Assembly: GCF_902498915.1 (NCBI RefSeq)
Contig: NZ_CABVLQ010000001.1
Origin: Escherichia ruysiae
GTDB lineage: Bacteria > Pseudomonadota > Gammaproteobacteria > Enterobacterales > Enterobacteriaceae
Length of the DNA stretch: 64,000 bases
Reading direction: 5' to 3' (one strand)
Numbering within the stretch: the stretch's first letter is position 1; each line of letters opens with the position of its first letter. Position numbers and translations under genes: made by a program. Below the pieces are notes generated by a model that searched no databases, was not told the origin of the DNA, and saw only the letters and a program-made list of their open reading frames with translations. Shown here piece by piece: positions 37,105 to 46,948 of this stretch.

Positions 37105-37121
37105 CTTAATATTAACTTAAT
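37105..37121 (+). promoter_or_regulatory. PmrA (BasR) box upstream of ugd
   Basis: A perfect tandem repeat CTTAAT-N5-CTTAAT at 37105-37121 matches the PmrA/BasR half-site pair. It lies ~144 bases before ugd, as known for the Fe3+/polymyxin-responsive ugd promoter that supports lipid A L-Ara4N modification. The 245-base gap 37020-37264 otherwise holds the gnd terminator and no gene. Confidence 0.8.
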
Positions 37122-37264
37122 AAATATTAGCTATCCTTATAAAGAAAATCTGAATTGTTTTTCGTTGCGTTGACCAGTCATCATCGTAGCGTTAAAACTT
37201 TTAACTCTTATCAGGATGCTAAAAACATCATGATTCATAGTTAAGTTAATTCTGAGAGCATGAA

Positions 37265-38431
37265 ATGAAAATCACCATTTCCGGTACTGGTTATGTAGGC
37301 CTTTCAAATGGGCTTTTAATCGCACAAAATCATGAGGTTGTAGCATTAGATATTTTACCAGCACGCGTCGCAATGCTGAATGATAGGATATCTCCTATTG
37401 TTGACAAGGAGATTCAGCAGTATTTGCAATCAGATAAAATATGCTTTAATGCCACTTTAGATAAAAATGAAGCCTACCGGAATACAGATTATGTGATTAT
37501 CGCAACTCCGACTGACTATGATCCTAAAACTAATTATTTCAATACATCCAGCGTAGAATCAGTAATTAAAGATGTAACAGAGATAAATCCCCAGGCGGTA
37601 ATGGTTATCAAATCCACGGTTCCGGTAGGTTTTACCGCCGCTATGCATAAGAAATACCACACCGAAAATATTATTTTCTCCCCCGAATTCCTTCGCGAAG
37701 GTAAAGCCCTTTACGATAATCTTCATCCTTCTCGTATCGTGATCGGCGAACGTTCTGAACGTGCAGAGCGTTTTGCCGCGTTATTACAAGAAGGGGCAAT
37801 CAAACAAAATATTCCGACCCTGTTTACTGATTCAACAGAAGCTGAAGCAATTAAACTTTTTGCTAATACCTATCTCGCGATGCGTGTGGCGTACTTTAAC
37901 GAACTGGATAGTTATGCAGAAAGTTTAGGATTGAACACCCGTCAAATTATTGAAGGCGTTTGTCTTGATCCGCGCATCGGCAACCACTACAACAATCCAT
38001 CATTTGGTTACGGTGGCTACTGTCTACCGAAAGATACTAAGCAGCTGTTGGCAAACTATCAGTCTGTTCCCAATAATATTATCTCCGCCATCGTTGAGGC
38101 TAATCGTACCCGGAAAGACTTCATCGCTGATGCTATCTTGTCGCGCAAACCTAAAGTAGTTGGAATATATCGTCTGATTATGAAGAGTGGTTCGGATAAC
38201 TTCCGCGCTTCGTCCATTCAGGGGATTATGAAGCGGATCAAAGCTAAGGGTGTTGAAGTTATCATTTATGAACCAGTGATGAAGGAAGAATCGTTCTTCA
38301 ACTCGCGACTGGAACGTGACCTCACAACGTTTAAGCAACAGGCTGATGTCATCATTTCTAATCGTATGTCTGAAGAGCTTAAGGATGTAGCAAATAAGGT
38401 CTATACCCGTGATCTTTTCGGTAGTGACTAA
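37265..38431 (+). CDS. ugd: UDP-glucose 6-dehydrogenase
   Basis: 388-residue NAD-dependent enzyme making UDP-glucuronate, used for colanic acid and for L-Ara4N addition to lipid A. NAD loop ISGTGYVGLSNGLL; catalytic Cys at residue 253 in GYGGYCLPKD; EFLREG substrate motif. It serves the colanic acid operon upstream and is separately regulated (PmrA box). Intact, usual length. Confidence 0.97.
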   Translation: MKITISGTGYVGLSNGLLIAQNHEVVALDILPARVAMLNDRISPIVDKEIQQYLQSDKICFNATLDKNEAYRNTDYVIIATPTDYDPKTNYFNTSSVESVIKDVTEINPQAVMVIKSTVPVGFTAAMHKKYHTENIIFSPEFLREGKALYDNLHPSRIVIGERSERAERFAALLQEGAIKQNIPTLFTDSTEAEAIKLFANTYLAMRVAYFNELDSYAESLGLNTRQIIEGVCLDPRIGNHYNNPSFGYGGYCLPKDTKQLLANYQSVPNNIISAIVEANRTRKDFIADAILSRKPKVVGIYRLIMKSGSDNFRASSIQGIMKRIKAKGVEVIIYEPVMKEESFFNSRLERDLTTFKQQADVIISNRMSEELKDVANKVYTRDLFGSD

Positions 38432-38576
38432 CCTATTGTTATCATGATGGTTTTCTGTACGCACGTCATTTAATGTTTGTGGATTAATTCAGTATTTTTA
38501 TTGTTACTCCTATAGCATTCATGCAAATTATCGCTAAACTATGGCGACCTGAAATTTTCCGTCTGTTAGGGTAATG

Positions 38577-39554
38577 ATGAGAGTTGAAAATAATAATATT
38601 CCTGGGCATAACCATGACCCGGAACAGATTGATTTAATTGATTTACTGATGCAGTTGTGGCGTGGGAAGGTGACCATCTTCATCACTGTTATTGTGGCAA
38701 TCGCTCTGGCTATCGGATATTTGGCGGTAGCGAAAGAGAAATGGACGTCGACAGCCATTATTACTCAGCCAGATGTGGGGCAAATTGCTGGTTATAACAA
38801 TGCCATGAATGTTATCTATGGTCCGGCTGCACCGAAAGTGTCGGATTTACAGGAGGCGTTAATTGGTCGCTTCAGTTCTGCCTTCTCTGCATTAGCTGAA
38901 ACGCTGGATAATCAGGAAGAACCAGAAAAACTGACCATTGAGCCTTCTGTTAAAAACCAGCCGTTACCGTTAGCTGTTTCTTATGTCGGGCAGACTGCGG
39001 CGGACGCACAGAAGAAGCTGGCTGAATATATTCAACAGGTTGATGACCAGGTGAATAAAGAGCTGGAAAAGGACCTGAAAGATAATATTGCTTTGGGTAT
39101 GAAAAACCTGAAAGACTCTTTGAAAACGCAGGAAGTGGTGGCGCAGGAGCAAAAAGATCTGCGTATCCGCCAGATTCAGGAAGCGTTGCAATATGCGAAT
39201 CAGGCGCAGTTGGCAAAGCCGCAAATTCAACAGACCGAAGACGTAACGCAGGATACGTTGTTCCTTCTGGGAAGTGATGCGCTGGAGTCGATGATCAAGC
39301 ATGAAGCGACCCGTCCGCTGGTTTTCTCGCCTGGCTACTATCAGACTCGTCAAAACCTGCTAGATATCGAAAGTCTGAAGGTTGATGATCTTGATATTCA
39401 TGCCTACCGTTACGTTATGAAACCCACACTGCCAATTCGTCGCGATAGCCCGAAAAAGGCCATCACCTTGATTCTGGCTGTGCTGCTGGGTGGTATGGTT
39501 GGCGCGGGGATTGTGCTTGGGCGTAATGCGCTGCGCAATTACAACGCGAAATAA
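38577..39554 (+). CDS. wzzB: O-antigen chain-length determinant WzzB
   Basis: 325-residue inner-membrane polysaccharide co-polymerase that sets the modal length of O chains made by Wzy. An N-terminal membrane helix lies at about residues 31-52, then a large periplasmic domain rich in Gln/Lys helices, and a C-terminal helix (ITLILAVLLGGMVGAGIVLG) with the family's Pro/Gly-rich segment before it. Two ATGs occur in tandem (38574, 38577); AGGG at 38568-38571 is better spaced for the second. It ends in a terminator shared with hisI. Confidence 0.96.
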   Translation: MRVENNNIPGHNHDPEQIDLIDLLMQLWRGKVTIFITVIVAIALAIGYLAVAKEKWTSTAIITQPDVGQIAGYNNAMNVIYGPAAPKVSDLQEALIGRFSSAFSALAETLDNQEEPEKLTIEPSVKNQPLPLAVSYVGQTAADAQKKLAEYIQQVDDQVNKELEKDLKDNIALGMKNLKDSLKTQEVVAQEQKDLRIRQIQEALQYANQAQLAKPQIQQTEDVTQDTLFLLGSDALESMIKHEATRPLVFSPGYYQTRQNLLDIESLKVDDLDIHAYRYVMKPTLPIRRDSPKKAITLILAVLLGGMVGAGIVLGRNALRNYNAK

Positions 39555-39574
39555 TCTTTTTAGCTTTAAAGAAT

Positions 39575-39608
39575 ACGGGCAGGGTGGTGACACCGTGCCC
39601 GTTTTTTG
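39575..39608. terminator. Bidirectional terminator between wzzB and hisI
   Basis: ACGGGCA (39575-39581) pairs with TGCCCGT (39596-39602), with an inner GGTG/CACC stem, and is followed by TTTTTT. The A-rich 5' side could serve the convergent his operon, though it is less convincing in that direction. Confidence 0.8.
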
Positions 39609-39650
39609 TTGCCGATGTGACAACAACATCACATCCAGTCAGCCTGCAAC

Positions 39651-40262
39651 TCACTGATGTCGTTTGCGCAGGTTCTCAATCACCGTCGTTAAATCCAGAT
39701 CCTGATCCTGCAACAGCACCAGCAGGTGATACATCAAATCAGATGCTTCGTTGGTCAGTTCAAAGCGGTCATGTACCGTCGCGGCCAGCGCAGTTTCCAC
39801 GCCTTCTTCACCCACTTTCTGTGCGATACGCTTGGTGCCACTGGCATACAGTTTGGCAGTGTAGGAGGTTTCCGGATCGGCAGATTTGCGCTCGGCGAGC
39901 AGTTGTTCCAGTTGATACAGGAACAGCCACTGGTGAGCGGTGTCGCCGAAGCAGCTGTTGGTGCCTTTGTGGCAGGTTGGGCCGATGGGATTCGCCAGCA
40001 CCAGTAGTGTGTCGTTGTCGCAGTCCGGCGCAATGCTCACTACGTTGAGGAAATTGCCTGACGTTTCGCCTTTGGTCCACAGTCGCTGTTTAGTGCGTGA
40101 GAAGAACGTGACTTTGCCGCTCTCTATGGTTTTATCCAGGGCTTCCGGGTTCATGTAGCCCAGCATTAACACTTCGCCGGATACCGCGTGTTGCACAATC
40201 ACCGGCATCAGTCCGTCGGTTTTTTCCCAGTCCAGTTCGCGACGTTGTTGTTCTGTTAACAT
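39651..40262 (-). CDS. hisI: Phosphoribosyl-AMP cyclohydrolase / phosphoribosyl-ATP pyrophosphatase HisI
   Basis: 203-residue bifunctional enzyme for steps 2 and 3 of histidine synthesis. The N-terminal cyclohydrolase half (about 1-110) carries zinc/metal ligands in APDCDNDT and GPTCHKGTNSC. The C-terminal pyrophosphatase half has AQKVGEEGVETALAA and NEASDLMYHLLVLL. Its start overlaps the hisF stop by 7 bases. Last gene of the operon. Confidence 0.97.
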   Translation of the reverse strand: MLTEQQRRELDWEKTDGLMPVIVQHAVSGEVLMLGYMNPEALDKTIESGKVTFFSRTKQRLWTKGETSGNFLNVVSIAPDCDNDTLLVLANPIGPTCHKGTNSCFGDTAHQWLFLYQLEQLLAERKSADPETSYTAKLYASGTKRIAQKVGEEGVETALAATVHDRFELTNEASDLMYHLLVLLQDQDLDLTTVIENLRKRHQ

Positions 40263-41032
40263 ATCCTGATCTCCACGCCCTGTGTTGCCAGGTACGCTTT
40301 TAATTCACCAATATTGATTATTTGTTTGTGGAATACGGAAGCAGCCAGCGCGCCGTCAACGTCGGCATCGCGGAAGGCTTCGAGGAAGTGTTCCATAGTG
40401 CCCGCGCCACCGGAGGCAATCAGCGGGACGTGGCAAACTTCACGCACTTTTTTCAGCTGCTCGAGATCGTAACCGTTACGCACGCCATCCTGATTCATCA
40501 TATTAAGAACGATTTCTCCGGCACCGCGTTTTTGCACTTCCTGTACCCAGTCGAGTGTTTCCCACTGAGTGACGCGGGTGCGGCTTTCATCGCCGGTATA
40601 TTGATTCACATGATATTTACCGGTTTCGGCGTCGTACCAGGTATCAATGCCTACCACAATACACTGCACGCCAAAGCGATCGGCCAGACGGGTGATCAAT
40701 GTCGGATCTGCCAGCGCAGGGGAGTTGATGGAGATTTTATCAGCGCCAAAGGAAAGAATTTTCGCGGCGTCATCCAGAGACTTAATCCCACCCGCCACGC
40801 AGAACGGAATATCGATCACTTCTGCCACGCGAGATACCCAGCTTTTATCTACCACCCGTCCATCGCTGGAAGCGGTGATATCATAGAACACCAGTTCGTC
40901 AGCGCCTTCTTCGGCATAGCGTTTTGCCAGCGGTACAATATCGCCAATGATTTCATGGTTGCGAAACTGTACGCCTTTCACCACCTGACCATCACGAACG
41001 TCGAGACACGGAATTATGCGTTTTGCCAGCAT
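40256..41032 (-). CDS. hisF: Imidazole glycerol phosphate synthase cyclase subunit HisF
   Basis: 258-residue TIM barrel that with HisH converts PRFAR and glutamine-derived ammonia to IGP and AICAR. Catalytic Asp11 lies in RIIPCLDVRDG and the second catalytic Asp in VVGIDTWYD. Phosphate-binding loops are FCVAGGI and LIASGGAG. It overlaps hisA by 19 bases. Confidence 0.97.
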   Translation of the reverse strand: MLAKRIIPCLDVRDGQVVKGVQFRNHEIIGDIVPLAKRYAEEGADELVFYDITASSDGRVVDKSWVSRVAEVIDIPFCVAGGIKSLDDAAKILSFGADKISINSPALADPTLITRLADRFGVQCIVVGIDTWYDAETGKYHVNQYTGDESRTRVTQWETLDWVQEVQKRGAGEIVLNMMNQDGVRNGYDLEQLKKVREVCHVPLIASGGAGTMEHFLEAFRDADVDGALAASVFHKQIINIGELKAYLATQGVEIRIC

Positions 41033-41751
41033 GCGATGGCCTCCTTCACGGTGAATTTACCTTCCAGCAATGCACGACCAACTATTACGCCGCGCACGCC
41101 AGTACCACGCAGGGCAGCGACATCATCAATGCCGCCAATGCCGCCGGAGGACTGAAATGCCACCTGCGGATATCTGGCGCACACTTCTTCATATAAAGAG
41201 ACGTTAGAACCTGTCAGCGTGCCGTCGCGCGAGATATCGGTACACAGTACATGTTTCAGGCCGACAGGTAGATAAGTTTCCACCAGTTGTTCCAGTGAAA
41301 CGCCCGAGTTTTCTTGCCAGCCGCTCACTGCCACCTGTTTGTTGCCTTGCTCGTCAATGCGTACATCCAGCGCCAGCACCAGCGCATCGGCACCGAAGCG
41401 TTCAAACCATCCTTTCACCACGTCAGGTGATTTTACCGCAGTGGAGCCGACGACCACGCGGGCAACGCCTGCGTCCAGTAATGCTGCCACGTCTTCTTCG
41501 CTACGCACGCCGCCGCCAACCTGCACCGGAACGTTAACGCCCGCGACCAGCGTTTTAATCAGGGGGATTTGGCGTTTAGCCGGATTTTTTGCCCCGGTCA
41601 GATCCACCAGATGCAGCACTTCGGCACCCTGCGCGGCGTAATCCTGTAAGCGTGGCAGCGGGTCGTTACCGTAATCACGCTGCTTGCCGTAATCGCCCTG
41701 ATGGAGACGCACCACGGTGCCGTCGATTAAATCTAATGCCGGAATAATCAT
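41014..41751 (-). CDS. hisA: ProFAR isomerase HisA
   Basis: 245-residue TIM barrel catalysing the Amadori rearrangement of ProFAR to PRFAR. Catalytic Asp7 lies in IIPALDLIDG; phosphate loops VQVGGGVRS and FQSSGGIGG. It shares a fold with HisF next door. It shares one base with hisH. Confidence 0.97.
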   Translation of the reverse strand: MIIPALDLIDGTVVRLHQGDYGKQRDYGNDPLPRLQDYAAQGAEVLHLVDLTGAKNPAKRQIPLIKTLVAGVNVPVQVGGGVRSEEDVAALLDAGVARVVVGSTAVKSPDVVKGWFERFGADALVLALDVRIDEQGNKQVAVSGWQENSGVSLEQLVETYLPVGLKHVLCTDISRDGTLTGSNVSLYEEVCARYPQVAFQSSGGIGGIDDVAALRGTGVRGVIVGRALLEGKFTVKEAIACWQNA

Positions 41752-42341
41752 TACATCTCCAGGAAGTTTTTCAGCAACTTAGCGCCAGCGGCACCAGAAC
41801 GCTCCGGGTGGAACTGCACGCCGTAGAAGTTATCTTTTTGCACCGCAGCGGTGAACGGTTCGCCGTAATTACATTGGGCGATGGTCCACGGATTGACCGG
41901 CATCGCGTAGCTGTGAACAAAGTAAAAGTAAGCGCCGTCTTCAATTCCCTGAAACAGACGGTTGCCCGCCTGCGGGTAAACGCGATTCCAGCCCATATGC
42001 GGCAGCGGCAGACCAAAGTCGGTCATTTTCGGCACATCCTCGTCGATGATGCCCAGCAAATCGACGCCGTTGCTCTCTTCGCTACGTCGTCCCAGCAGTT
42101 GCATCCCTAAGCAGATGCCCAGCACCGGTTGAGTACAGGCTTTGATGAGATCAAACAGTTCACGCTCACGCACCTGATCCATCGCCGCTTGTGCTGTGCC
42201 GACGCCGGGTAAAAACAGTTTATCGGCCAGCAACACTACGTCCGGATCACGGCTGACTTTCGGTTCATAGCCGTGACGCGCAATAGCAGACTTCACCGAG
42301 TTCAGGTTGGCGCAGCCGGTATCAAGGATCACCACGTTCAT
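41751..42341 (-). CDS. hisH: Imidazole glycerol phosphate synthase glutaminase subunit HisH
   Basis: 196-residue class I glutamine amidotransferase supplying ammonia to HisF. The nucleophile is Cys77 in LGICLGMQ; the His-Glu pair is in VQFHPERSG; the oxyanion region is FLPGVGTA. One-base overlaps with both hisB and hisA indicate coupled translation. Confidence 0.97.
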
Positions 42342-43408
42342 TACAACACTCCTTTCGACGAGGGTAAGGTGTCGCCTTCCACGCGGATGGCCTGGCGCAG
42401 GGTGCGACCAAAGGCTTTGAACAAGCTCTCTACACGGTGATGATCGTTTTTACCTTTGGTTTTCAGGTGCAGGGTCACGCCCATGGTGTAAGAGAGCGAA
42501 CGGAAGAAGTGCTCGATCATTTCAGTGCTGAGATCGCCCACGCGCTGGTAGGTAAATTCGGCTTTATATTCCAGGTGCGGGCGACCAGAGATATCCAGCG
42601 CGCAGCGGGCAAGGCATTCGTCCATCGGCAGCACAAAACCGAAGCGGCAAATACCGCGTTTGTCGCCGAGGGCGATTTTTAACGCTTCGCCCAGCGCCAG
42701 GCCGGTATCTTCGACGGTGTGGTGATCGTCAATATAGAGGTCGCCTTTGACGTTGATTTCCATACGGAAGCCGCCGTGGGTGGCGATCTGATCCAGCATG
42801 TGATCAAAGAAGCCAACGCCGGTGTTAATTTTGCTGCCGCCTTCGCGATCCAGCCACACCTGAACGTCAATCTGCGTCTCTTTGGTGTTGCGTACCACGT
42901 GAGCGTAACGATCACGTTTGGTGAGTTGCTCGCCAATCATCGGCCAGTTCAGGGTTTCGCGGTTGTAGCGTAAACCATTAATGCCCATGTTTTCTGCGAG
43001 TTGAATATCGGTCGCGCGATCGCCAATCACATAACTGTTGGCACGATCCATTGCTTGTTCAGCCAGGTAACGCTCCACCAGTTTTACTTTCGGTTTACGG
43101 CAGTCGCACTCATCTGCGGGCAGGTGTGGACAAATCAGCACTTCATCAAACTGAACGCCTTGTGAGGTGAAGATCTGCATCATCAGGTTGTGCGGGCCAT
43201 CGAAATCCGCCTGCGGGAAACTTTGCGTCCCCAGACCATCCTGGTTGGTAATCATCACCAGTTTATAGCCCGCTTTTTGCAGCTTCAGCAGTTCCGGGAT
43301 CACGCCTGGTTCAAAGGCGAGTTTGTCAAAACGGTCCACCTGAAAATCACTCGGCGGCTCGCTAATCAGGGTTCCATCGCGATCGATAAAAAGATACTTC
43401 TGACTCAT
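42341..43408 (-). CDS. hisB: Histidinol-phosphatase / imidazoleglycerol-phosphate dehydratase HisB
   Basis: 355-residue bifunctional enzyme for the dehydratase and phosphatase steps. The N-terminal HAD phosphatase has Asp9-x-Asp11 (FIDRDGTL) and zinc-binding Cys/His in [12 protein letters not shown]. The C-terminal IGP dehydratase has the metal-binding DDHHTVED and NDHHRVES. The ATG at 43408 shares one base with the hisC stop; a TTG one codon upstream is less likely. Confidence 0.97.
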
Positions 43409-44478
43409 CAAACTTGCTCCGCACGTAAGGCGTCAATGACGCGCTGGCTTTCTTCACGGGTTCCGACGGTAATTCGCAGGCAGCCGCTTAAAGAGGGTTG
43501 TTTATTCTGATCACGTAAGATAATGCCCTGATCCCACAAAGATTTAAACACCGCGCTGGAGGCTTTAAAGCGCGCCAGAATGTAGTTGGTTTCGGAGTCG
43601 AAAACCTGCTCCACGCAGGGGATTTCTTTCAGTGCGGCAATCAGGTATTCGCGTTCTGCAATAATTTGCGCCACCCGTTCGCGCATGGCGATGATTCCCT
43701 TCTGGCTTAACGCCTGTGTGGCAATGTCGGCAACCGGCGTCGAGAGCGGGTAGGGGGCGATCACTTTCATTAACAGGTTGATGACTTCTTCATTTGCCAG
43801 CGTAAACCCGCAACGAAGACCCGCCAGAGCGAAGGCTTTCGAAAGGGTGCGCAAAATAGCCAGGTGCGGATATTCCGCCAGCCAGCCCGCCAGCGATGCC
43901 TGTGGGCAAAATTCAATATAAGCTTCATCGGCGACCACAATGGCTTTACCGCGAGTTAACTCCAGCAACGTGCGAAAATCCTGCGGGTTGATCAGTTGCC
44001 CGGTTGGGTTGTTGGGGCTGCAAACGTAGACCACTTTCACGCCGTCCAGCTTGTCGGAAATCCCCTGCAAGTCCAGTTGCCAGTTTTCCAGCGTCGGCAC
44101 CGTGCGGCACTCGACGCCAATGGTTTCGGCGCTGACGCTGTACATGCCGTAAGTTGGCGGGCAATAGAGAATGGCGTCTTTCCCTGGTTCACAAAAAGCG
44201 CGAATCAGCAGTTCAATACCTTCGTCCGCGCCACGGCTGACCAGCACCTGTTCCGGTTTCACACCTGCATACTGCGCATAATTTTCAATGACCGCTTTCG
44301 GCTGACATTCCGGGTAGCGGTTGAGCGTTTGCTGTGTTAGCTGAAACTCGACGGCTGTGGGATATTCGTTGGCGTTCAGCCAGACATCGCCGTTACCACC
44401 CAGACGACGCGCCGACTGATACGGCGTCAGGTTGCGAACGTTTTCACGCGCTAAATCGGTAATAGTCACGGTGCTCAT
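43408..44478 (-). CDS. hisC: Histidinol-phosphate aminotransferase HisC
   Basis: 356-residue PLP enzyme of fold type I. The PLP lysine lies in RTLSKAFALAGLRCGF; the cofactor site also shows CSPNNPTGQ and VVADEAYIEF. It overlaps hisD by 4 bases. Confidence 0.97.
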   Translation of the reverse strand: MSTVTITDLARENVRNLTPYQSARRLGGNGDVWLNANEYPTAVEFQLTQQTLNRYPECQPKAVIENYAQYAGVKPEQVLVSRGADEGIELLIRAFCEPGKDAILYCPPTYGMYSVSAETIGVECRTVPTLENWQLDLQGISDKLDGVKVVYVCSPNNPTGQLINPQDFRTLLELTRGKAIVVADEAYIEFCPQASLAGWLAEYPHLAILRTLSKAFALAGLRCGFTLANEEVINLLMKVIAPYPLSTPVADIATQALSQKGIIAMRERVAQIIAEREYLIAALKEIPCVEQVFDSETNYILARFKASSAVFKSLWDQGIILRDQNKQPSLSGCLRITVGTREESQRVIDALRAEQV

Positions 44479-45779
44479 GCTTGCTCCTTAAGGGCGTTAA
44501 CACGCAAAGTAACGGCATTTTTGTGGGCGGTCAGGCGCTCGGCGGCGGCCAGCGTTTCAATGGTCGAAGCTAGCGCGGAAAACCCTTCTTTTGACAGTTC
44601 TTGCACGGTCATACGCTTCTGGAAATCCGCCAGGCCGAGGCTGGAACAGGTGGCGGTATAACCGTAAGTCGGCAGCACGTGATTGGTGCCGGAGGCGTAG
44701 TCGCCCGCCGATTCCGGTGACCAGTCACCAAGAAATACCGAACCGGCACTGGTGATGCTATCGACCAGTTCACGGGCGTTGCGGGTCTGAATGATCAGGT
44801 GCTCCGGGCCGTACTGGTTGGAGATCTCTATGCACTGCGCTAAATCGTTGGTCACGATCAGGCGACTGGCGCTCAGTGCCTGACGTGCGGTTTCGGCACG
44901 CGGCAGTTCTGCCAACTGACGTTCGACGGCTTCGGCAACGCGACGCGCCATATCAGCATCGGGCGTCAGCAAAATCACCTGTGAATCCGGGCCGTGTTCT
45001 GCCTGGGAGAGTAAATCAGAAGCGACAAAATCCGGTGTTGCGCCGCTGTCGGCAATGACCAGCACTTCCGACGGGCCTGCGGGCATATCGATCGCCGCAC
45101 CGTCCAGACGCTGGCTAACCTGACGTTTTGCTTCGGTGACAAAGGCGTTACCCGGCCCGAAGATTTTGTCCACTTTTGGCACGGATTCAGTACCAAACGC
45201 CAGTGCGGCAATGGCCTGCGCGCCACCGACGTTAAACACTTCTTGTACGCCGCACAGCTGCGCTGCGTAGAGGATCTCATCGGCAATCGGCGGCGGTGAG
45301 CACAGCACGACTTTATTGCAACCCGCAATACGCGCCGGAGTCGCCAGCATTAATACGGTTGAGAAAAGCGGGGCGGAGCCGCCAGGAATATACAAACCAA
45401 CCGAAGCCACCGGGCGCGTGACCTGCTGGCAACGCACGCCTGGTTGAGTCTCGACATCTACCGGAGGCAGTTTTTGCGCAGTGTGGAAGGTTTCAATATT
45501 CTTTACTGCCACAGCCATCGCCTGTTTCAGGTCGTCGCTCAGGCGTTCGCAGGCTGCGGCAATTTCCTCAGTAGTTACTTTCAGCGCGGTAACCGTGGTT
45601 TTATCAAACTTCGCGCTGTATTCCCGTAAGGCGTCATCGCCGCGAGTTTTCACGTTATCTAAAATTTCACGGACGGTACGGGTGATGCTTTCAGAGGCGG
45701 AGATCGCCGGGCGCATTAACAGTTGGCGTTTTTGCTCCGCAGTACAGCTATTCCAGTCAATGATTGTGTTAAAGCTCAT
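44475..45779 (-). CDS. hisD: Histidinol dehydrogenase HisD
   Basis: 434-residue zinc- and NAD-dependent enzyme oxidising histidinol to histidine in two steps. Landmarks are YIPGGSAPLFSTVLMLA, DMPAGPSEVLVIAD, LLSQAEHGPDSQ with the zinc/catalytic Glu-His, and GTNHVLPT. It starts 5 bases after hisG. Intact, normal length. Confidence 0.97.
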   Translation of the reverse strand: MSFNTIIDWNSCTAEQKRQLLMRPAISASESITRTVREILDNVKTRGDDALREYSAKFDKTTVTALKVTTEEIAAACERLSDDLKQAMAVAVKNIETFHTAQKLPPVDVETQPGVRCQQVTRPVASVGLYIPGGSAPLFSTVLMLATPARIAGCNKVVLCSPPPIADEILYAAQLCGVQEVFNVGGAQAIAALAFGTESVPKVDKIFGPGNAFVTEAKRQVSQRLDGAAIDMPAGPSEVLVIADSGATPDFVASDLLSQAEHGPDSQVILLTPDADMARRVAEAVERQLAELPRAETARQALSASRLIVTNDLAQCIEISNQYGPEHLIIQTRNARELVDSITSAGSVFLGDWSPESAGDYASGTNHVLPTYGYTATCSSLGLADFQKRMTVQELSKEGFSALASTIETLAAAERLTAHKNAVTLRVNALKEQA

Positions 45780-45784
45780 GGCTA

Positions 45785-46684
45785 TTACTCCATCATCTTC
45801 TCAATTGGCAGAACCAGAATCGAGCTGGCGCCCAGTTCCTTCAGTTTTTCCATGGTTTCCCAGAACAGGGTTTCGCTACTAACCATGTGCATTGCTACGC
45901 GCTGTTGGTCACCCGCCAGCGGCAGAATAGTCGGGCGTTCTGCGCCAGGTAGCAGGGCGATGACGTCATCCAGACGTTCGGTCGGTGCGTGCATCATGAT
46001 GTATTTCGATTCGCGCGCCTGGATCACGCCCTGAATACGGGTTAGCAGTTTGTCGATCAGTTGCTGTTTGGATTCTTCCATTTCGCCATCGCGCTGGATC
46101 AGGCAGGCTTTCGAGCGGTAGATAACTTCGACTTCGCGCAGGCCGTTGGCTTCCAGCGTGGCACCGGTGGAAACCAGATCGCAAATCGCATCCGCCAGTC
46201 CGGCGCGCGGGGCGACTTCGACAGAACCGTTCAGTAAGCAGGATTTAAAAGAGATACCTTTCTGGTCGAGATAACGTTTGAGCAGGTGAGGATAAGAGGT
46301 GGCAATACGTTTACCGTTTAAGGAGAGCGGGCCGTCCCAGGCTTCATCAACCGGCGTTGCCAGCGAAAGGCGGCAGCCGCCGAAATCCAGACGACGCAGG
46401 GTAAAGTAGCGCGGATCTTCACCCTGGGCGCGGCGGTTAAGCAGTTCTTCTTCCAGCACGTTTTCGCCGATAATCCCAAGGTCTACTACGCCGTCCATTA
46501 CCAGACCGGGAATGTCGTCGTCACGCACGCGCAGAATATCAATCGGCATGTTTTCAGCCATTGCGATCAGGCGCTGGGTGTGAAGATTAATTTTAATGCC
46601 ACAGCGCGCCAGTAATTCGCGCGAGTCATCACTTAAACGGCCGGATTTCTGCATAGCTATGCGTAAACGAGTGTTGTCTGTCAT
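45785..46684 (-). CDS. hisG: ATP phosphoribosyltransferase HisG
   Basis: 299-residue long-form enzyme for the first, feedback-inhibited step of histidine synthesis. It has RIAMQKSGRLSDDS at the start, the PRPP-binding region DLVSTGATLEANGL, and a C-terminal regulatory domain that binds histidine. I chose the ATG at 46684, 4-7 bases after the GAAGAAGA purine run. A further 13-codon extension to 46723 runs into the attenuator and is rejected. Confidence 0.97.
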   Translation of the reverse strand: MTDNTRLRIAMQKSGRLSDDSRELLARCGIKINLHTQRLIAMAENMPIDILRVRDDDIPGLVMDGVVDLGIIGENVLEEELLNRRAQGEDPRYFTLRRLDFGGCRLSLATPVDEAWDGPLSLNGKRIATSYPHLLKRYLDQKGISFKSCLLNGSVEVAPRAGLADAICDLVSTGATLEANGLREVEVIYRSKACLIQRDGEMEESKQQLIDKLLTRIQGVIQARESKYIMMHAPTERLDDVIALLPGAERPTILPLAGDQQRVAMHMVSSETLFWETMEKLKELGASSILVLPIEKMME

Positions 46685-46732
46685 TTTCTTCTTCCTCTTT
46701 AAACCTGTCTGAATCGGTATCAACCACGCAAT

Positions 46733-46770
46733 AAAAAAGCCCCCGGAAGGCGATCTTCCGGGGGCTTTCT
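46733..46770 (-). terminator. his operon attenuator
   Basis: On the minus strand AGCCCCCGGAAG pairs with CTTCCGGGGGCT (46739-46750 with 46755-46766), followed by a T run: the terminator of the histidine attenuation system. It lies between hisL and hisG, so histidyl-tRNA shortage during hisL translation favours the antiterminator. Confidence 0.95.
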
Positions 46771-46829
46771 CATGCGTTCATGCACCACTGGAAGATCTGA
46801 ATGTCTTCCAGCACACATCGCCTGAAAGA

Positions 46830-46880
46830 CTAGTCAGGATGATGGTGATGATGGTGGTGTTTAAATTGAACGCGTGTCAT
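46830..46880 (-). CDS. hisL: his operon leader peptide HisL
   Basis: 16-residue leader MTRVQFKHHHHHHHPD with seven consecutive His codons, ending TAG at 46832-46830. Ribosome stalling on the His run controls the downstream attenuator. Confidence 0.98.
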   Translation of the reverse strand: MTRVQFKHHHHHHHPD

Positions 46881-46918
46881 AAAATTCTCTGTGAATGTTT
46901 ATTCAACTGATGCCTTTT

Positions 46919-46948
46919 AACCTAAACCACTTTCACGTTAGAAAGCAA
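46919..46948 (-). promoter_or_regulatory. his operon promoter
   Basis: On the minus strand TTGCTT (46948-46943) and TAGGTT (46924-46919) are spaced 18 bp, matching the known his promoter by sequence and by distance to hisL. Confidence 0.85.

Noticed and set aside
40322..41155. 277-codon plus-strand frame opposite hisF and hisA
   Set aside because: Antisense to two well-conserved genes and spans their junction; no motif or ribosome site.
46685..46723. 13-codon N-terminal extension of hisG
   Set aside because: It runs back toward the attenuator stem and is not part of the conserved protein.
46830..46880. CRISPR-like or simple repeat (CAC/CAT run)
   Set aside because: It is the His-codon run of the hisL leader peptide.
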